Of a DNA stretch of 64,000 nt, positions 38,552 through 51,083 are shown piece after piece. How positions within the stretch are numbered: position 1 is the stretch's first letter; every line of letters begins with the position of its first letter. The position numbers and the translations under genes are program-made. The stretch comes from JAFDVL01 sp963794955 (GTDB lineage Bacteria; Acidobacteriota; Blastocatellia; RBC074): assembly GCA_963794955.1 (NCBI GenBank), contig CAWCGF010000003.1:1-64000 (forward strand), in the 5' to 3' direction. The notes beneath the pieces were generated by a model. It worked only from the letters and a program-made list of their open reading frames with translations. It ran no database searches and was not told the DNA's origin.

Positions 38552-38713
38552 GGGTAATTGTCCACCTCTTCGCTGCGTTAGCGACGGTTGAATTCAGGCG
38601 TCGCTGACGCGACGGGCATGTTTCGTTTGCTCACCGTGGGTTGAAACCCACGTCTAAGGTCAGCCGCCGCTCTGCGGCGAAGAATCCTGCCTAGTTACAA
38701 ATAAGGAGGCCTT
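38552..38713. repeat. Cluster of short perfect hairpins
   Basis: Within 160 bases: GCGTCGCTGACGCGACG, CGTGGGTTGAAACCCACG and GCCGCCGCTCTGCGGCG, each a small palindrome. They look like REP-type repeats or stacked terminators. An AAGGAGG site follows for the remnant gene at 38714. Confidence 0.55.
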
Positions 38714-39450
38714 ATGACAAAGACAACTCTCAATATTACCTGATGCAATCAACGGTCATGCCATTGGGGCTGAAAACCGGAGCCTTGCGCGCGCCGCGCT
38801 CCAACGTCTACTCGTGGGTCTATCAATCGTTCATTGACAAACTCGCGCACGCCGCAGGAAAAGACCCGGTGCAATTCCGCCTTGAGCTTTTGAGCAACGC
38901 GCCGCCCAAAGGCACGCAGGGCGTGATGGATGCCGAACGCATGATTGGCGTCGTCAAACTGGTTGCAGAAAAATCCGGTTGGGGCAAACGCACGTTGCCG
39001 AAAGGCACGGCGCTGGGCATCGGCTTCCATTACAGTCATCGCGGCTATTTTGCCGAAGTGGCCGAAGTCAGCGTGTCACGGCAAACAAGAAAGTCAAAGT
39101 GAATAAAGTCTGGGTGGCCGGAGACATCGGCAGCCACATCATCAACGTTGGCGCGTCGGAAAACCTGACACAAGGCGCAGTCGTGGATGGCATGAGCGAA
39201 ATGTTGCAGGAGATTTCCTTGCGCAATGGCCGCGTCGTGCAAACGAATTATCATCAACATCCGCCGGTGAAGATGTCGCAAACGCCGCCTGTTGAAGTGC
39301 ATTTCCTGAAATCCAACAATGCGCCGACCGGCCTGGGCGAACCCGCTTTGCCGCCGATTCTGCCCGCGATTGCGAACGCGGTCTTCACGGCCACAGGCGA
39401 ACGCATTCGCACGATGCCGATGACGACGCAAGGGCTTTAGCTTTGCGTAA
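38714..39450 (+). pseudogene. Molybdopterin subunit gene, internally deleted copy (iorB remnant)
   Basis: AAGGAGG and ATG at 38714 open a frame MTKTTLNIT that resembles the start of the intact gene (MTRTKINRR). After about 27 bases it jumps to the C-terminal third: TVMPLGLKTGALRAPRSNVY, AHAAGKDPVQFRLELL, then KVNKVWVAGDIGSHIINVGA, PPVEVHFLKSNNAPTGLGEP and TMPMTTQGL. A base is missing near 39075 and one is added near 39432, so the frame fails twice more. It is the first of the downstream 3'-end repeats. Confidence 0.85.
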
Positions 39451-39455
39451 AAGCG

Positions 39456-39497
39456 AGAGGCGGGATCGCAGGCTGATGAACACTGCATCCCGCCTCT
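39456..39497 (+). terminator. Hairpin after the iorB remnant
   Basis: AGAGGCGGGAT and ATCCCGCCTCT form an 11-base perfect stem with a 20-base loop, between converging genes. No long T tract is evident. Confidence 0.5.
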
Positions 39498-39521
39498 AAA
39501 TGGCAAAGCCTGCTACTGAGT

Positions 39522-39720
39522 TTACCGCGGCTGGGATAAGTGCTCCTGGATGATCAGCCACTGCCCGCTTCTTTTCTCCCATACGATGGTGTGCCTGCTA
39601 TCGAACTCAGCAGGGTCACCATCCTTTCGCTTTGCCGACAGGTGAACCGTCCATGTGGTCAGCGCCATGCTGCCCCATTGGACGACTCTCAGTGTATGAT
39701 TTTCTCGAAACGGCAAGGCG
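39522..39720 (-). pseudogene. SnoaL/DUF4440-like C-terminal fragment
   Basis: The end of a nuclear-transport-factor-2-like domain is readable: HTLRVVQWGSMALTTWTVHL, FDSRHTIVWEKRSGQWLIIQ and EHLSQPR before the stop at 39522. Upstream of about 39720 the sequence becomes the 3' end of the TPR gene in a different frame, so the first half has been lost. Confidence 0.65.
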
Positions 39721-40702
39721 ACTCCATCTCGTCCGCACTCCTCTGCCTGACCTCCCTGATCAGTTTTTCGAGCGAAGCTTTCAAATCTCTGTTCAATACC
39801 AGGCATTGCTCGAAGTCTCGTTGCGCCTCTGCCTCTTTGCCTTGCTGCAAGAGCATCAGTCCTCGCTGCGCGTAGGCGTCAGCAAAGCGCGGGTTCAATG
39901 CAATGACTCGGCTGAAGCCCGCGATGGCTTGCTCCAGGTCTCCTGTGGCTTTCCAAACGAGGGCGCGGTTGAACCAGGCATCGGCAAAGCGCGCATCAAT
40001 CACGATAGCCCGGTTGTAGTCGGCGAGCGCGCCAGCCAGGTCGCCTTTGAATTGCTGCGCTGCACCACGCAGGCTGTAGGCTTCAGCGAAACCGGGGTTG
40101 AGTTTGATCGCCTGGTTGAAATCGCTGATCGCGCCGTCCAGGTCGCGCTTGAGAAACCGGACTGCACCGCGATTGCAGTAAATCTCAGGGTGGCGCGGGT
40201 TAAGCCTGATTGCTTGATCGAAGTCGGCTAGGGTTCCGTCCAGGTCTCCTTGGTCGCGCTTGGCGAGGCCGCGATTGTTATAGGCCTCGGCGAGGCGGGG
40301 GGTGAGTTCAATCGCCTTGCTGTAGTCACCAATTGCGCCGACTAAGTCTCCGCGTTCCTGCCGCAGCGAGCCGCGACTTGCATAAGCTTGGGTAAAGCGA
40401 GGATCGAGTTGGATGGCGCGGTCAAGGTCGGCCAGCGCACCGTCGAGGTCTCTGCTACGATACCGGGCGACCGCGCGGTTCTGGTAGCCACTGGCAAAGC
40501 TCGGATCAGAGGCGATGGCGAGATCGAAATCGGCAATCGCCCGCTCCCACTCACCTCTGGCCAGCCATTGATTGCCGCGTTCGAGATAAGAGCTTGCCGT
40601 AGCCGCGCGAGAGTTTTGTGTTTGCGCTGTCGCCAATTGTGCTGACCAGCAAATCAAGATCTGAAAGGCGATGACGATCAACACGCGTCTTTTAAGACTC
40701 AT
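39689..40702 (-). CDS. Secreted tetratricopeptide-repeat protein
   Basis: The start is set at 40702 (MSLKRRVLIVIAFQILICWS, signal peptide) rather than the first Met. Seven or more consecutive 34-residue TPRs follow (ERAIADFDLAIASDPSFASG, GALADLDRAIQLDPRFTQAY, GAIGDYSKAIELTPRLAEAY, and so on). TPRs are protein-interaction superhelices; this one would act in the periplasm. The last 15 residues (MESPCRFEKIIH) lie in foreign sequence overlapping the SnoaL fragment, so the natural C-terminus was replaced. The repeat units are also similar at DNA level, which favours recombination. Confidence 0.85.
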   Translation of the reverse strand: MSLKRRVLIVIAFQILICWSAQLATAQTQNSRAATASSYLERGNQWLARGEWERAIADFDLAIASDPSFASGYQNRAVARYRSRDLDGALADLDRAIQLDPRFTQAYASRGSLRQERGDLVGAIGDYSKAIELTPRLAEAYNNRGLAKRDQGDLDGTLADFDQAIRLNPRHPEIYCNRGAVRFLKRDLDGAISDFNQAIKLNPGFAEAYSLRGAAQQFKGDLAGALADYNRAIVIDARFADAWFNRALVWKATGDLEQAIAGFSRVIALNPRFADAYAQRGLMLLQQGKEAEAQRDFEQCLVLNRDLKASLEKLIREVRQRSADEMESPCRFEKIIH

Positions 40703-40848
40703 AGGTACACCACGGGAATAGCCCGCTTGTTCAATCACCAATTGATGGAGAAGATTGCTTAGAGCAGGTTTGGGAATTAGCTCCGTAGAAGCGAAATGTT
40801 TCTAGATCGAGGTCGTATATCAGCCCGAATGTTGATGGAGTGGGGCGA

Positions 40849-41301
40849 TTATGTCGTCAGACCCTCAGTGTCTTCCGGCGACAAGTTCGCGAGCGCCGGA
40901 TGCCTGGTGAACGACCAGTTGACGTGGACGCCCCGCCACTGGCCGCCGGTTCGACGGTAAACCTGGGTCGAGTTCCACCGCGCTCCTTCTGTTTCCGAAC
41001 CGTCGGCGGCGTGGACGTAATTGACAAGGTTGTAGGACAGCACAGCGAGGTTGCCGTCGGTGATCACTTGTGGGTTGAGGATCTCAGAGCGCGCAATCCG
41101 AACCTTTCCCGCCCAGAAAGTGCGGAAGTACGCTGCCACTGCCTGCCACCCGTCAAGGCGTGTGGCCGTGAGCGGGTCGAAGAAAGTCACATCCTCGGCG
41201 TAGTACCTGAGTTGACCTTCGATATCGCCCTTGTTCCAGCAGTCCAGCGCACTGCGTTCGAGCGAGAGAATGGTCTGGTGAATATCTGTGTTCGTATGCA
41301 T
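40849..41301 (-). CDS. SnoaL/DUF4440-like protein
   Basis: The start at 41301 has AAAAGGAG eight bases upstream. The 150-residue protein reads TILSLERSALDCWNKGDIEG, YYAEDVTFFDPLTATRLDGW, FRTFWAGKVRIARSEILNPQ and WNSTQVYRRTGGQWRGVHVN, a nuclear-transport-factor-2 fold used by small ligand-binding proteins, isomerases and cyclases. It lies 40 bases after the PQQ-propeller gene in the same direction and probably shares its transcript. No catalytic assignment is possible. Confidence 0.83.
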   Translation of the reverse strand: MHTNTDIHQTILSLERSALDCWNKGDIEGQLRYYAEDVTFFDPLTATRLDGWQAVAAYFRTFWAGKVRIARSEILNPQVITDGNLAVLSYNLVNYVHAADGSETEGARWNSTQVYRRTGGQWRGVHVNWSFTRHPALANLSPEDTEGLTT

Positions 41302-41341
41302 GGTGTTCTCCTTTTGCCGCATTGGCTTGGATGCGGACTTG

Positions 41342-42627
41342 TTATTTCTTGGTCGCTGCGGCCTTGATGTCGTAGCTCCACAAGCAATCGGCGTCGCGGA
41401 TGTACAACCGGCCATCGGCGATCACCGGGTAAGCCCAAGCCTTCTCTCCGGCGTTAGCCCGCTTCTGGGGCGGGTTCGGCGGCGTGAAGCGACCAAGCTC
41501 ACGATATGCTTCCGGTGTGGCCTCAACCAGGGCCATCTCGCCGCTCTCCCCGTGCAGGTATAGCCGACCATCGGCATAACACACTGCGCCGGGGGCCACG
41601 CTCCGCTCAGACCACTTGACTTGGCCGGTCTTGAACTCAACGCACACGAGCGCATTCCCGCTGCTGCCGTAGAGGTATTCGCCGATGAGCACCGCGCCGC
41701 CGAGCATTCTGGGCAGCTTCATGCCGCGATAGACCTCCTCGGCCTTGGCAGCGCCCCCATTAGCCAGGATTCTTACCGCAGCACCGCCGAGGCGGTCATT
41801 GCCGCTATAGACCAGTCCCTCGCTGATGACAGGCGTCATGGCGCTCAGACCCATCTGCCCCGTCGTCTTGTCATACCGCCAGAGGAGCTTGCCGGTCTTG
41901 GCCTCGACCCCAAACAGGCCGTCACCCGTGTAGGCGACGTACTGCCGCACGCCACCCGCGTCAGCCACGACGATTGAGGCGTATCCGGCCCTGGCGCCGC
42001 CGGGGACCGCGCACTTCCACACCACGTCGCCGGTCTTCTTGTTCAGCGCCACGACGGTCGCCTGGGTGCCGCCGGGCGTGCAGACGAGCACCTCGCCGTC
42101 CACCAGTGGCGACTCCGCGTAGGCCCACGTTCCCGGCTGACCGCCGAAGTCGGCGCGGAGGCTCTTCCGCCAGCGCACCTTGCCGGTGGCGGTCTCCAGG
42201 CAGGCGAGGTCGCCATCGGAGCCGAGGGCGTAGAGCGCCGCCCCGTCCACGGTCGGCGTGGAGCGGGCGGCGGGATAGTTCGGCTGCTGGTCCGGGTTGC
42301 CGACCTTGCCAATCCGCGTGGCCCACAACGGGCTGCCATCCTTCGCGTCGCGGGCTGTGACGAACTCGTCCTCAAGCCCTTTATTGGCCAGCACGTAAAC
42401 CCGGTCACTGGCGACCGACGGTGTGGAGTAGCCGCCGCCCAAGTCCTTCACCTGCCAAATCAGTTTCGGGCCGTCCTTCGGCCATTCCTTGAGCAGACCC
42501 GTCTCCTTGGAGTGGCCATCCCGGTTCAGCCCACGCCACTGCGGCCAGTCGTCGGCGCGCGCCCGCACCAGCGCCAGCAGGGGCACCAACACCACGAAGA
42601 GCCCCAGAGTTAGACGTAAATTGCTCA
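41342..42627 (-). CDS. Secreted PQQ-like beta-propeller protein (second paralogue)
   Basis: The start at 42627 follows GGAGGAGCG. A signal peptide (LTLGLFVVLVPLLALVRA) precedes DDWPQWRGLNRDGHSKETGL, then propeller repeats such as LYALGSDGDLACLETATGKV, CTPGGTQATVVALNKKTGDV, VAYTGDGLFGVEAKTGKLLW and WAYPVIADGRLYIRDADCLW. Length 428. Base composition is visibly richer in G and C than the paralogue at 37298, and the style resembles planctomycete proteins, suggesting transfer. It follows an ECF sigma factor gene by 12 bases and precedes a SnoaL gene, so the three look like one operon. Confidence 0.88.
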
Positions 42628-42639
42628 TAATCGCTCCTC

Positions 42640-43560
42640 CTAAACATCGAAAGCCGATTGAAAATTGGTGCGCTCGATGAGCGCGCGTAACGAGGCGACG
42701 AAATCGGGTGAATCGTGGAACGGGTGGTTCCGGTGGATTGCGGCGTAGGCGTCGTAGAGCGCATTGAGATGCGCGGACCGTTTTTCCGCCACTTCGCGCA
42801 CCTGAACCATGCGCTCGCGCGCGAACAGTAGATGCTGCGGATCGAGGTGGCCCAACTGGATGAATCCCTGCATCTTCTTCGCGCAGCGGCACGGGTTGGA
42901 GGCCTTCACCAGTCCGCACTTGCCCTGCATGAAGTTGTACAGGTCGCGCCGCGCGCGCGCGAGCTTCTGACGGAAGCTGTCGCGTGAAATGTCGAGCAAC
43001 TCGGCTCCCACGCGGTCTGTTACGCCGAAGATCTCGCCAAGCACGTAGACGAGCCGCTGCTCGCGAGTCAGGCAGAGCAGCATGGCGGAGGTGCAGCCGA
43101 TTTTCGCCTCCTCTATCAGCAATTGGGCATCGGGTCTCTGCGAATCGGGGGCAGCCAGATCGTCCTCCGGGGTGCTGTCGAGTTCGCGGCCATAATCCTC
43201 GAAGCTCATCGTCTTGGCCTCGGCACGGGCGCGCTTCATATTCAGCAGGTGGTTCACCACGAGCCGGTACAACCACGTTCGGAACTGGCACTCCCCCCGG
43301 AACGTTGAGAGCTTCGTGAGCAGCTTGATGAGAATCTCCTGCGTGGCGTCCTCGGCATCCTGCGGGAGGAATACCATCCGCAGGGCGATGTTGTAGATCC
43401 AGCGTTGATGCCGGGCGATAAGCAACTCAAGCGCCTCTTTGCTGCCCAATTGCACGCACTGGACGAGATATTGATCCTCGGCATCGGTTAGCGCCTCATC
43501 GGCGAGCGGATTCGGATGTGTCATCTCTTCTGTAGTCATAGCTTCTATAATATTAGACAC
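42640..43560 (-). CDS. ECF-type RNA polymerase sigma factor with C-terminal extension
   Basis: Region 2 (LIARHQRWIYNIALRMVFLP, DAEDATQEILIKLLTKLSTF, FRTWLYRLVVNHLLNMKR) and region 4 (LTREQRLVYVLGEIFGVTDR, ELLDISRDSFRQKLARARRD) are clear. About 80 further residues follow, including NPCRCAKKMQGFIQLGHLDP, a Cys-containing block seen in some ECF groups with a fused regulatory tail. No anti-sigma gene is adjacent, consistent with such groups. It leads the operon with the PQQ-propeller and SnoaL genes and may control it. A Met seven codons downstream (MTTEEM) could be the true start. Confidence 0.88.
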   Translation of the reverse strand: MSNIIEAMTTEEMTHPNPLADEALTDAEDQYLVQCVQLGSKEALELLIARHQRWIYNIALRMVFLPQDAEDATQEILIKLLTKLSTFRGECQFRTWLYRLVVNHLLNMKRARAEAKTMSFEDYGRELDSTPEDDLAAPDSQRPDAQLLIEEAKIGCTSAMLLCLTREQRLVYVLGEIFGVTDRVGAELLDISRDSFRQKLARARRDLYNFMQGKCGLVKASNPCRCAKKMQGFIQLGHLDPQHLLFARERMVQVREVAEKRSAHLNALYDAYAAIHRNHPFHDSPDFVASLRALIERTNFQSAFDV

Positions 43561-43614
43561 CCGCGCACTGCCACTGTGACAGCGCGCCGAAAATATTTTT
43601 GGGATTGCTTATCG

Positions 43615-43817
43615 AACGATCACAACACCCGTTGGTGAAGATGTCGCAAACGCCACAGATTGAGGTGCATTTCCTAAAATCCAACAATGCGCCGACCGGC
43701 CTGGGCGAACCCGCTTTGCCGCCGATTCTGCCCGCGATTGCCAACGCGATCTTCACGGCCACGGGCGAACGCATTCGCACGATGCCGATGACGAAGCAAG
43801 GCTTCAGTTTCGCCTGA
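43615..43817 (+). pseudogene. iorB 3'-end repeat (about 200 bp)
   Basis: The frame SQHPLVKMSQTPQIEVHFLK continues SNNAPTGLGEPALPPILPAI and ends TMPMTKQGFSFA with TGA. It matches the last 67 codons of the molybdopterin subunit, including the GLGEP active-site segment. Nothing of the 5' nine-tenths of the gene is present. Confidence 0.88.
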
Positions 43818-43850
43818 AAGTATTTTAGGTAACGAAGAATGGGAAGAGTT

Positions 43851-46925
<3,075 letters not shown>

Positions 46926-47334
46926 GTGCTTTCCTCGCTGAATTGATATAACGAATCCCGGCACGGACTCATGCTTCGGCAGATCATGCGCGCAGACGAA
47001 ACCGTACTGCCGTCAGTCATGCGTCGGGCTGCCGATTTTCTGACAAAAGCAATCTGGAAATCTTACTTGCTCTCGTCTTGGCGAATGAAAATGCGAAATA
47101 ATGCGAAAACCGATTCTAGCGTATGATGAGCTTCAGTCACAGGGAGAATGCAGCATGGTGTCGTAAAAGCGACCCTACGGCGAAGCGCTCCAAATGGCTC
47201 GGCTGTCCAGTCCCGTCAGGCGCGTCGGGATGATGCCTTGGGCTTTTTCGCGGTGGCTGTGCTGGATGCCAATCCGGTAGAGGAGGGCACATCGGGGGTA
47301 AAACGCGACCACCTCTAATAGGACAATATTGACA
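46926..47334. other. Intergenic stretch, nothing recognised
   Basis: These 409 bases separate the kinase start from the next iorB 3'-end repeat. They must contain the kinase promoter. No gene, repeat or hairpin that I can support was found; short frames on both strands lack family motifs. Confidence 0.4.
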
Positions 47335-47496
47335 CTTCCTGAAATTCAACAATATGTCCACAGGGCTCGGCGAACCCACCTTACCGCCACCGCTTTGCCG
47401 CCGATTCTGCCTGCCATTGCTAACACCGTTTTCACGGCGACGGGCGACCGCCTTCGCACGATGCTGATGACGAAGCAGGGCTTTAGTTTTGCGTAA
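47335..47496 (+). pseudogene. iorB 3'-end repeat (about 160 bp)
   Basis: It begins CTTCCTGAAATTCAACAAT (FLKFNN, compare FLKSNN), passes STGLGEP and PPILPAIANTVFTATGDRLR, and ends MTKQGFSFA with TAA. A small duplication of TTGCCGCC breaks the frame before PPILPA. It is more diverged than the repeat at 43615. Confidence 0.85.
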
Positions 47497-47539
47497 GCCT
47501 GATCAGGGCAACATTACAATAAGTTTTACCAAAATTTTA

Positions 47540-47568
47540 CCCCAGCAAAATGTGCGATTTTGCTGGGG
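47540..47568 (+). terminator. Rho-independent terminator
   Basis: CCCCAGCAAAATGTGCGATTTTGCTGGGG is split here as stem CCCCAGCAAAAT, loop of four or five bases and complementary arm, followed directly by TTTT. It lies 44 bases after the stop of the iorB 3'-end repeat on the same strand. Confidence 0.75.
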
Positions 47569-47836
47569 TTTTCCACTATCACGTTATCACCAGAATGACA
47601 GAATATTCATTCTGGTGAATTCATCTGAAGGCATTTTTTCAAAACCGATTATGCTAAAAGCTATCTATGCATTACCACTGCGGCTGAGGTAAACACATCC
47701 TTGAGAAAGCCATTTATCATTTCTGAACTCTGAGGCGCGAAAAGGGCTTTTTATCACAAAGTCCTTGACGAACAAAAGAGAGTATTTTAAAAGTATTCCT
47801 GCTTCCGTAGCCGTAGCCTGGAATCAGGCAGGTTTT

Positions 47837-47945
47837 ATGAAAATTAAAAATTAACGGCAACGTTCTTTGCACTCGCGCTATCGGCTACAGCCAACTCAAC
47901 GGCACCGAAAAGAAGCCTTCGACCGCGGCGAACCGATCTTTATCT
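47837..47945 (+). pseudogene. Serine hydrolase relic with internal deletion
   Basis: ATGAAAATTAAAAATTA resembles the first 17 bases of the complete hydrolase at 48252 (ATGAAAACTAAAATATTA). It jumps directly to a segment matching 48400-48480 (AIGYSQLNGTEKKPSTAAN, compare AIGYSQINGTEKKPLTATN). The rest is absent. The 500-base interval 47497-48009 otherwise contains only the terminator. Confidence 0.65.
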
Positions 47946-48009
47946 GTTCTGCGAAACATCCCCGACGGCAACTCTTAGAAAGAACGCAACCCGCATTTTG
48001 AGGTGCACT

Positions 48010-48255
48010 ATGAAACGAGACTCAATATTATTCTTAAAGATTGTAAAATACGCTGCGATCACACTCAGTGTTTTGATGGTGGCAGGAATAGCTACATTAA
48101 TGATTCTCTCTCGTGGGACAGGAGAAGACATAACAGGGATTGTAGCGCCGGCATTACTGATCACGCTACTTTCGAGCGTAGTCGCAATCGTTGCGACTGT
48201 TCTTCAAAAGCGCGTGCAAAAGGCCCTCGACAAAAAATCAGAAAGGCTTTTATGA
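48010..48255 (+). CDS. Small two-TM membrane protein
   Basis: The start is MKRDSILFLKIVKYAAITLS (48010). Two hydrophobic segments (YAAITLSVLMVAGIATLMIL and GIVAPALLITLLSSVVAIVA) are joined by a short loop, and the tail VLQKRVQKALDKKSERLL is basic. At 81 residues it resembles nothing I can name. Its stop overlaps the start of the serine hydrolase (ATGA at 48252-48255), implying co-translation. Confidence 0.7.
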   Translation: MKRDSILFLKIVKYAAITLSVLMVAGIATLMILSRGTGEDITGIVAPALLITLLSSVVAIVATVLQKRVQKALDKKSERLL

Positions 48256-49605
48256 AAACTAAAATATTATTCGCAACCTTACTGACATGGGGGGTGTTCG
48301 CCGTCGCGCATGCACAGACGCTGGACAAAGCCAAACTCGACCAGTTTTTTGACCGGCTTGCCGAAAAGAATAAAGCCATGGGGAGCCTCGTCATCGCCAA
48401 AGACGGCAAGGTTCTTTACACCCGCGCCATCGGCTACAGCCAGATCAATGGAACCGAAAAGAAGCCGTTGACGGCGACGAATAGATTCCGCATCGGTTCA
48501 ATCACAAAAATGTTCACTGCCGCGATGATCTTGCAGCTTGTCGAGGAAGGAAAATTAAAGCTGACCGATACCCTCGACAAATTCTTCCCGCAGGTTCCAA
48601 ACGCCAGGAAAATTACTATCGTGCAACTACTCTGGCATCGCAGCGGTATCCCGAACGTCAAGCGCGAGCAGAATGCTCAAGGCAACGTGCACACGATTCC
48701 AGTGACGAAGGATGAAATGCTCGCCCTGATCGTCAAAGCCACGCCCGATTTCGAACCGGACACAAGGCGTTCCTACAGCAACTCCGGCTATCAGCTTTTG
48801 GGTCTGATCCTTGAAAAGGTAACTGGCAAACCCTACGAGGAAGCCCTGCGGACGAGAATCACCGCAAAGATCGGGCTTGCGGATACGTACCTCGCGACCG
48901 GAAATATTGATGTGAGCAAAAACGAAGCGCTGACCTATATGAACTTCGGCGACGGGTGGAAACCGGTGTCCGAAACCCATCCCAGCATCCTCTTCAGCGC
49001 GGGCGCGATTGTTTCGACACCGAACGACCTGGCCAAATTCATCCAGGCGCTGTTTGACGCGCAAGTAGTGTCAAAGGCGAGTCTCGACTCAGATGAAAAC
49101 GATCAGGGACGGCGAGGGATCGGGAATGGAGCCTTTCACGTTCGCCGGTAAGACCTTCTACGGGCATACGGGCGGTGCGGACAACTACGGAGCGTGGCTG
49201 ATGTACCAGCCAGAAGAAAAGCTGGCTGTCGCCTACACGACGAATGCGAAGGTTTACCCGGTCGGCGAGATTATGAACGGCATTATGGACATCTACTACA
49301 ATAAGCCATTTCAGATTCCCGCCTTCGAATCCATCGCTGTCAGCACGGAAGTGCTGGACAAATACGTCGGGGTTTATTCGACTCCCGAAGCTCCCGTGAA
49401 ATTTACGATCACCAGACAAGGCGCGACGCTTTACGCGCAACCGCCCGGAGCGGGATCCGCCGTCCCACTTGAAGCAACGGCGCAGGATAAATTCAAACTC
49501 GATAATGGCACCGCTGCCGGCATCGTTTTTGAGTTCGACGCCGCGAAAAACCAGATGACTATCAAACGGAGCGGCGGGCAGCGGGTATTTACAAAGGAAA
49601 AATAA
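48252..49605 (+). pseudogene. Exported serine hydrolase (beta-lactamase class C fold), frameshifted
   Basis: A signal peptide (MKTKILFATLLTWGVFAVAH, AQ cleavage) precedes the SxxK motif in FRIGSITKMFTAAMI, the YSNSGYQ triad and, after a one-base shift near 49090, the third motif FYGHTGGADNYGAWLMYQPE. The C-terminal domain (VLDKYVGVYSTPEAPVKFTI, GTAAGIVFEFDAAKNQMTIK) is the lipocalin-like extension of Pab87/ClbP-type peptidases. Family members cleave peptides or esters rather than beta-lactams. The frame break (extra T in LDS/QMKT) may be decay or a sequencing indel, since both halves are well kept. Confidence 0.82.
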
Positions 49606-49697
49606 CCGTCAGAAAAAGGCAGGGAGCCTGCCCAAGTAAATGAAAACATAGATAACAAGATCATGACCGTGAAGATTTAGCACTGAGGGAATGAAAC

Positions 49698-50921
49698 ATG
49701 TCGAAGCATACACAGACCTGGCTCGTGATAATCGCCCTTGGCCTTGGCCTGCTGCTCTCCGCGATCACGGGTGTTTGGATGTATATGAAGGCGACTCCGC
49801 CCCTGTACCCGAACGCGCAGGATGTGCCTTCTACGGCGGATTCGGCCCCGTTGCCAAAGTGGGGCGACGCCGTGAAACAGGGACAGCAAATCGCCCGTGC
49901 GGGTCTCACCGAGCACAGCCTGCCGGGGCTGTCAGTGGCGGTCGCTGTCGGTGGTGAGATCGTATGGGCCGAAGGCTTTGGCTGGGCGGATATTGATAAC
50001 CGCGTCCCCGTCACGCCAGCTACGCGATTCAGGATCGGCACCGCCTCCACCGCGCTTACCTCTGCCGCAGCCGGACTGTTACTAGAGAAAGGCCGCTTAA
50101 AGCTCGACGACAAAATTCAGACGTATGTGCCTGCCTTCCCTCAGTATCAATGGCCCGTGACACTGCGCCAGTTGATGGGGCATACGGCGGGCGTCGCGCA
50201 CGACGGCGGGGATGAAGGGCCACTGTTTTCGCAGCACTGCGAGCGACCAGTCGAAGCGTTGAAATATTTCAGTGGCTACGAACGTGAGCTGTTGTTTGAG
50301 CCGGGAACCGATTACCACTATTCGAGCTACGGCTGGATTACGGTGAGCGCAGCCATCGAAGCCGCCGCAGAGGAGCCATTCCTCGGATTCATGCGAAAGC
50401 AGGTCTTCGAGCCGCTGGGCATGCGCGACACGACAGCCGACTCCGCGAGGGAGCCAATCCCTAATCGGACGACTTGCTACTTTCCGAGGTTCGCGGCGAA
50501 TCCCCGCTACGGCCTGCAACTGACGCGCCCACTCGACTATTCCTGCTACGCGGGCTCCAGCGTATTCCTGTCCACGCCGTCCGATCTGGTGCGCTTCGCG
50601 CTGGCGATCAACAGCGGCAAGCTCCTGCAACCTGCCACAGTGCAATTGCTCCAAACCTCACAGCGACTGATCTCGGGAGAGGAGACGGGGTACGGTCTTG
50701 GCTGGGACCTTGAGACTGTTGAAATGAAAGGTAAACAAACGGGACTGGTCGGCCACGACGGAGAGGTGCTGGGCGGGATGGTAGCGTCTTTCATGACGTT
50801 CCCTGAATACGGGATCGTCGTGTCCGTCGCGTCGAACATCTCTTATGCGGACACGTTCTCTCTTGCGGTGAAAATCGCGCAGGCCTTCGCAGACCAGGGG
50901 AGCAGTCCCGCACGCCAGTGA
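49698..50921 (+). CDS. Serine-hydrolase-fold membrane protein with altered SxxK motif
   Basis: The 407-residue protein is anchored by an N-terminal membrane segment (TWLVIIALGLGLLLSAITGV). The LACTB/class-C fold is clear (EHSLPGLSVAVAVGGEIVWA, GLLLEKGRLKLDDKIQTYVP, LRQLMGHTAGVAHDGG, YHYSSYGWITVSAAIE, MRDTTADSAREPIPNRTTCY, GLVGHDGEVLGG). Where relatives have RIGSxSK, it reads RIGTASTALT, so both the nucleophilic Ser and the general-base Lys of SxxK are Thr. The Tyr motif is YSS and the third motif HDG. It is probably catalytically weak or a non-enzymatic binder. It follows another hydrolase in the same direction. Confidence 0.85.
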   Translation: MSKHTQTWLVIIALGLGLLLSAITGVWMYMKATPPLYPNAQDVPSTADSAPLPKWGDAVKQGQQIARAGLTEHSLPGLSVAVAVGGEIVWAEGFGWADIDNRVPVTPATRFRIGTASTALTSAAAGLLLEKGRLKLDDKIQTYVPAFPQYQWPVTLRQLMGHTAGVAHDGGDEGPLFSQHCERPVEALKYFSGYERELLFEPGTDYHYSSYGWITVSAAIEAAAEEPFLGFMRKQVFEPLGMRDTTADSAREPIPNRTTCYFPRFAANPRYGLQLTRPLDYSCYAGSSVFLSTPSDLVRFALAINSGKLLQPATVQLLQTSQRLISGEETGYGLGWDLETVEMKGKQTGLVGHDGEVLGGMVASFMTFPEYGIVVSVASNISYADTFSLAVKIAQAFADQGSSPARQ

Positions 50922-51083
50922 TGCCCCAATCAGCACGTCAGCCTCGTTCAAGCAAGGTTCCCACAAGCTATGTCTATGGTTTTCTCTGGTTAGCGCAGTA
51001 AAGGCGTTTTGAAAGATCGCCAAGACTGATAGTATTTGAGGCATCAAGGGATTCGCAAACAATTGAATAATGCGTGACCGACA

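Noticed and set aside
41342..43291. A 649-residue reading frame that would fuse extra sequence to the PQQ-propeller protein
   Set aside because: The first 220 residues are the out-of-frame shadow of the ECF sigma gene. A signal peptide and ribosome-binding site at 42627 give the real start.
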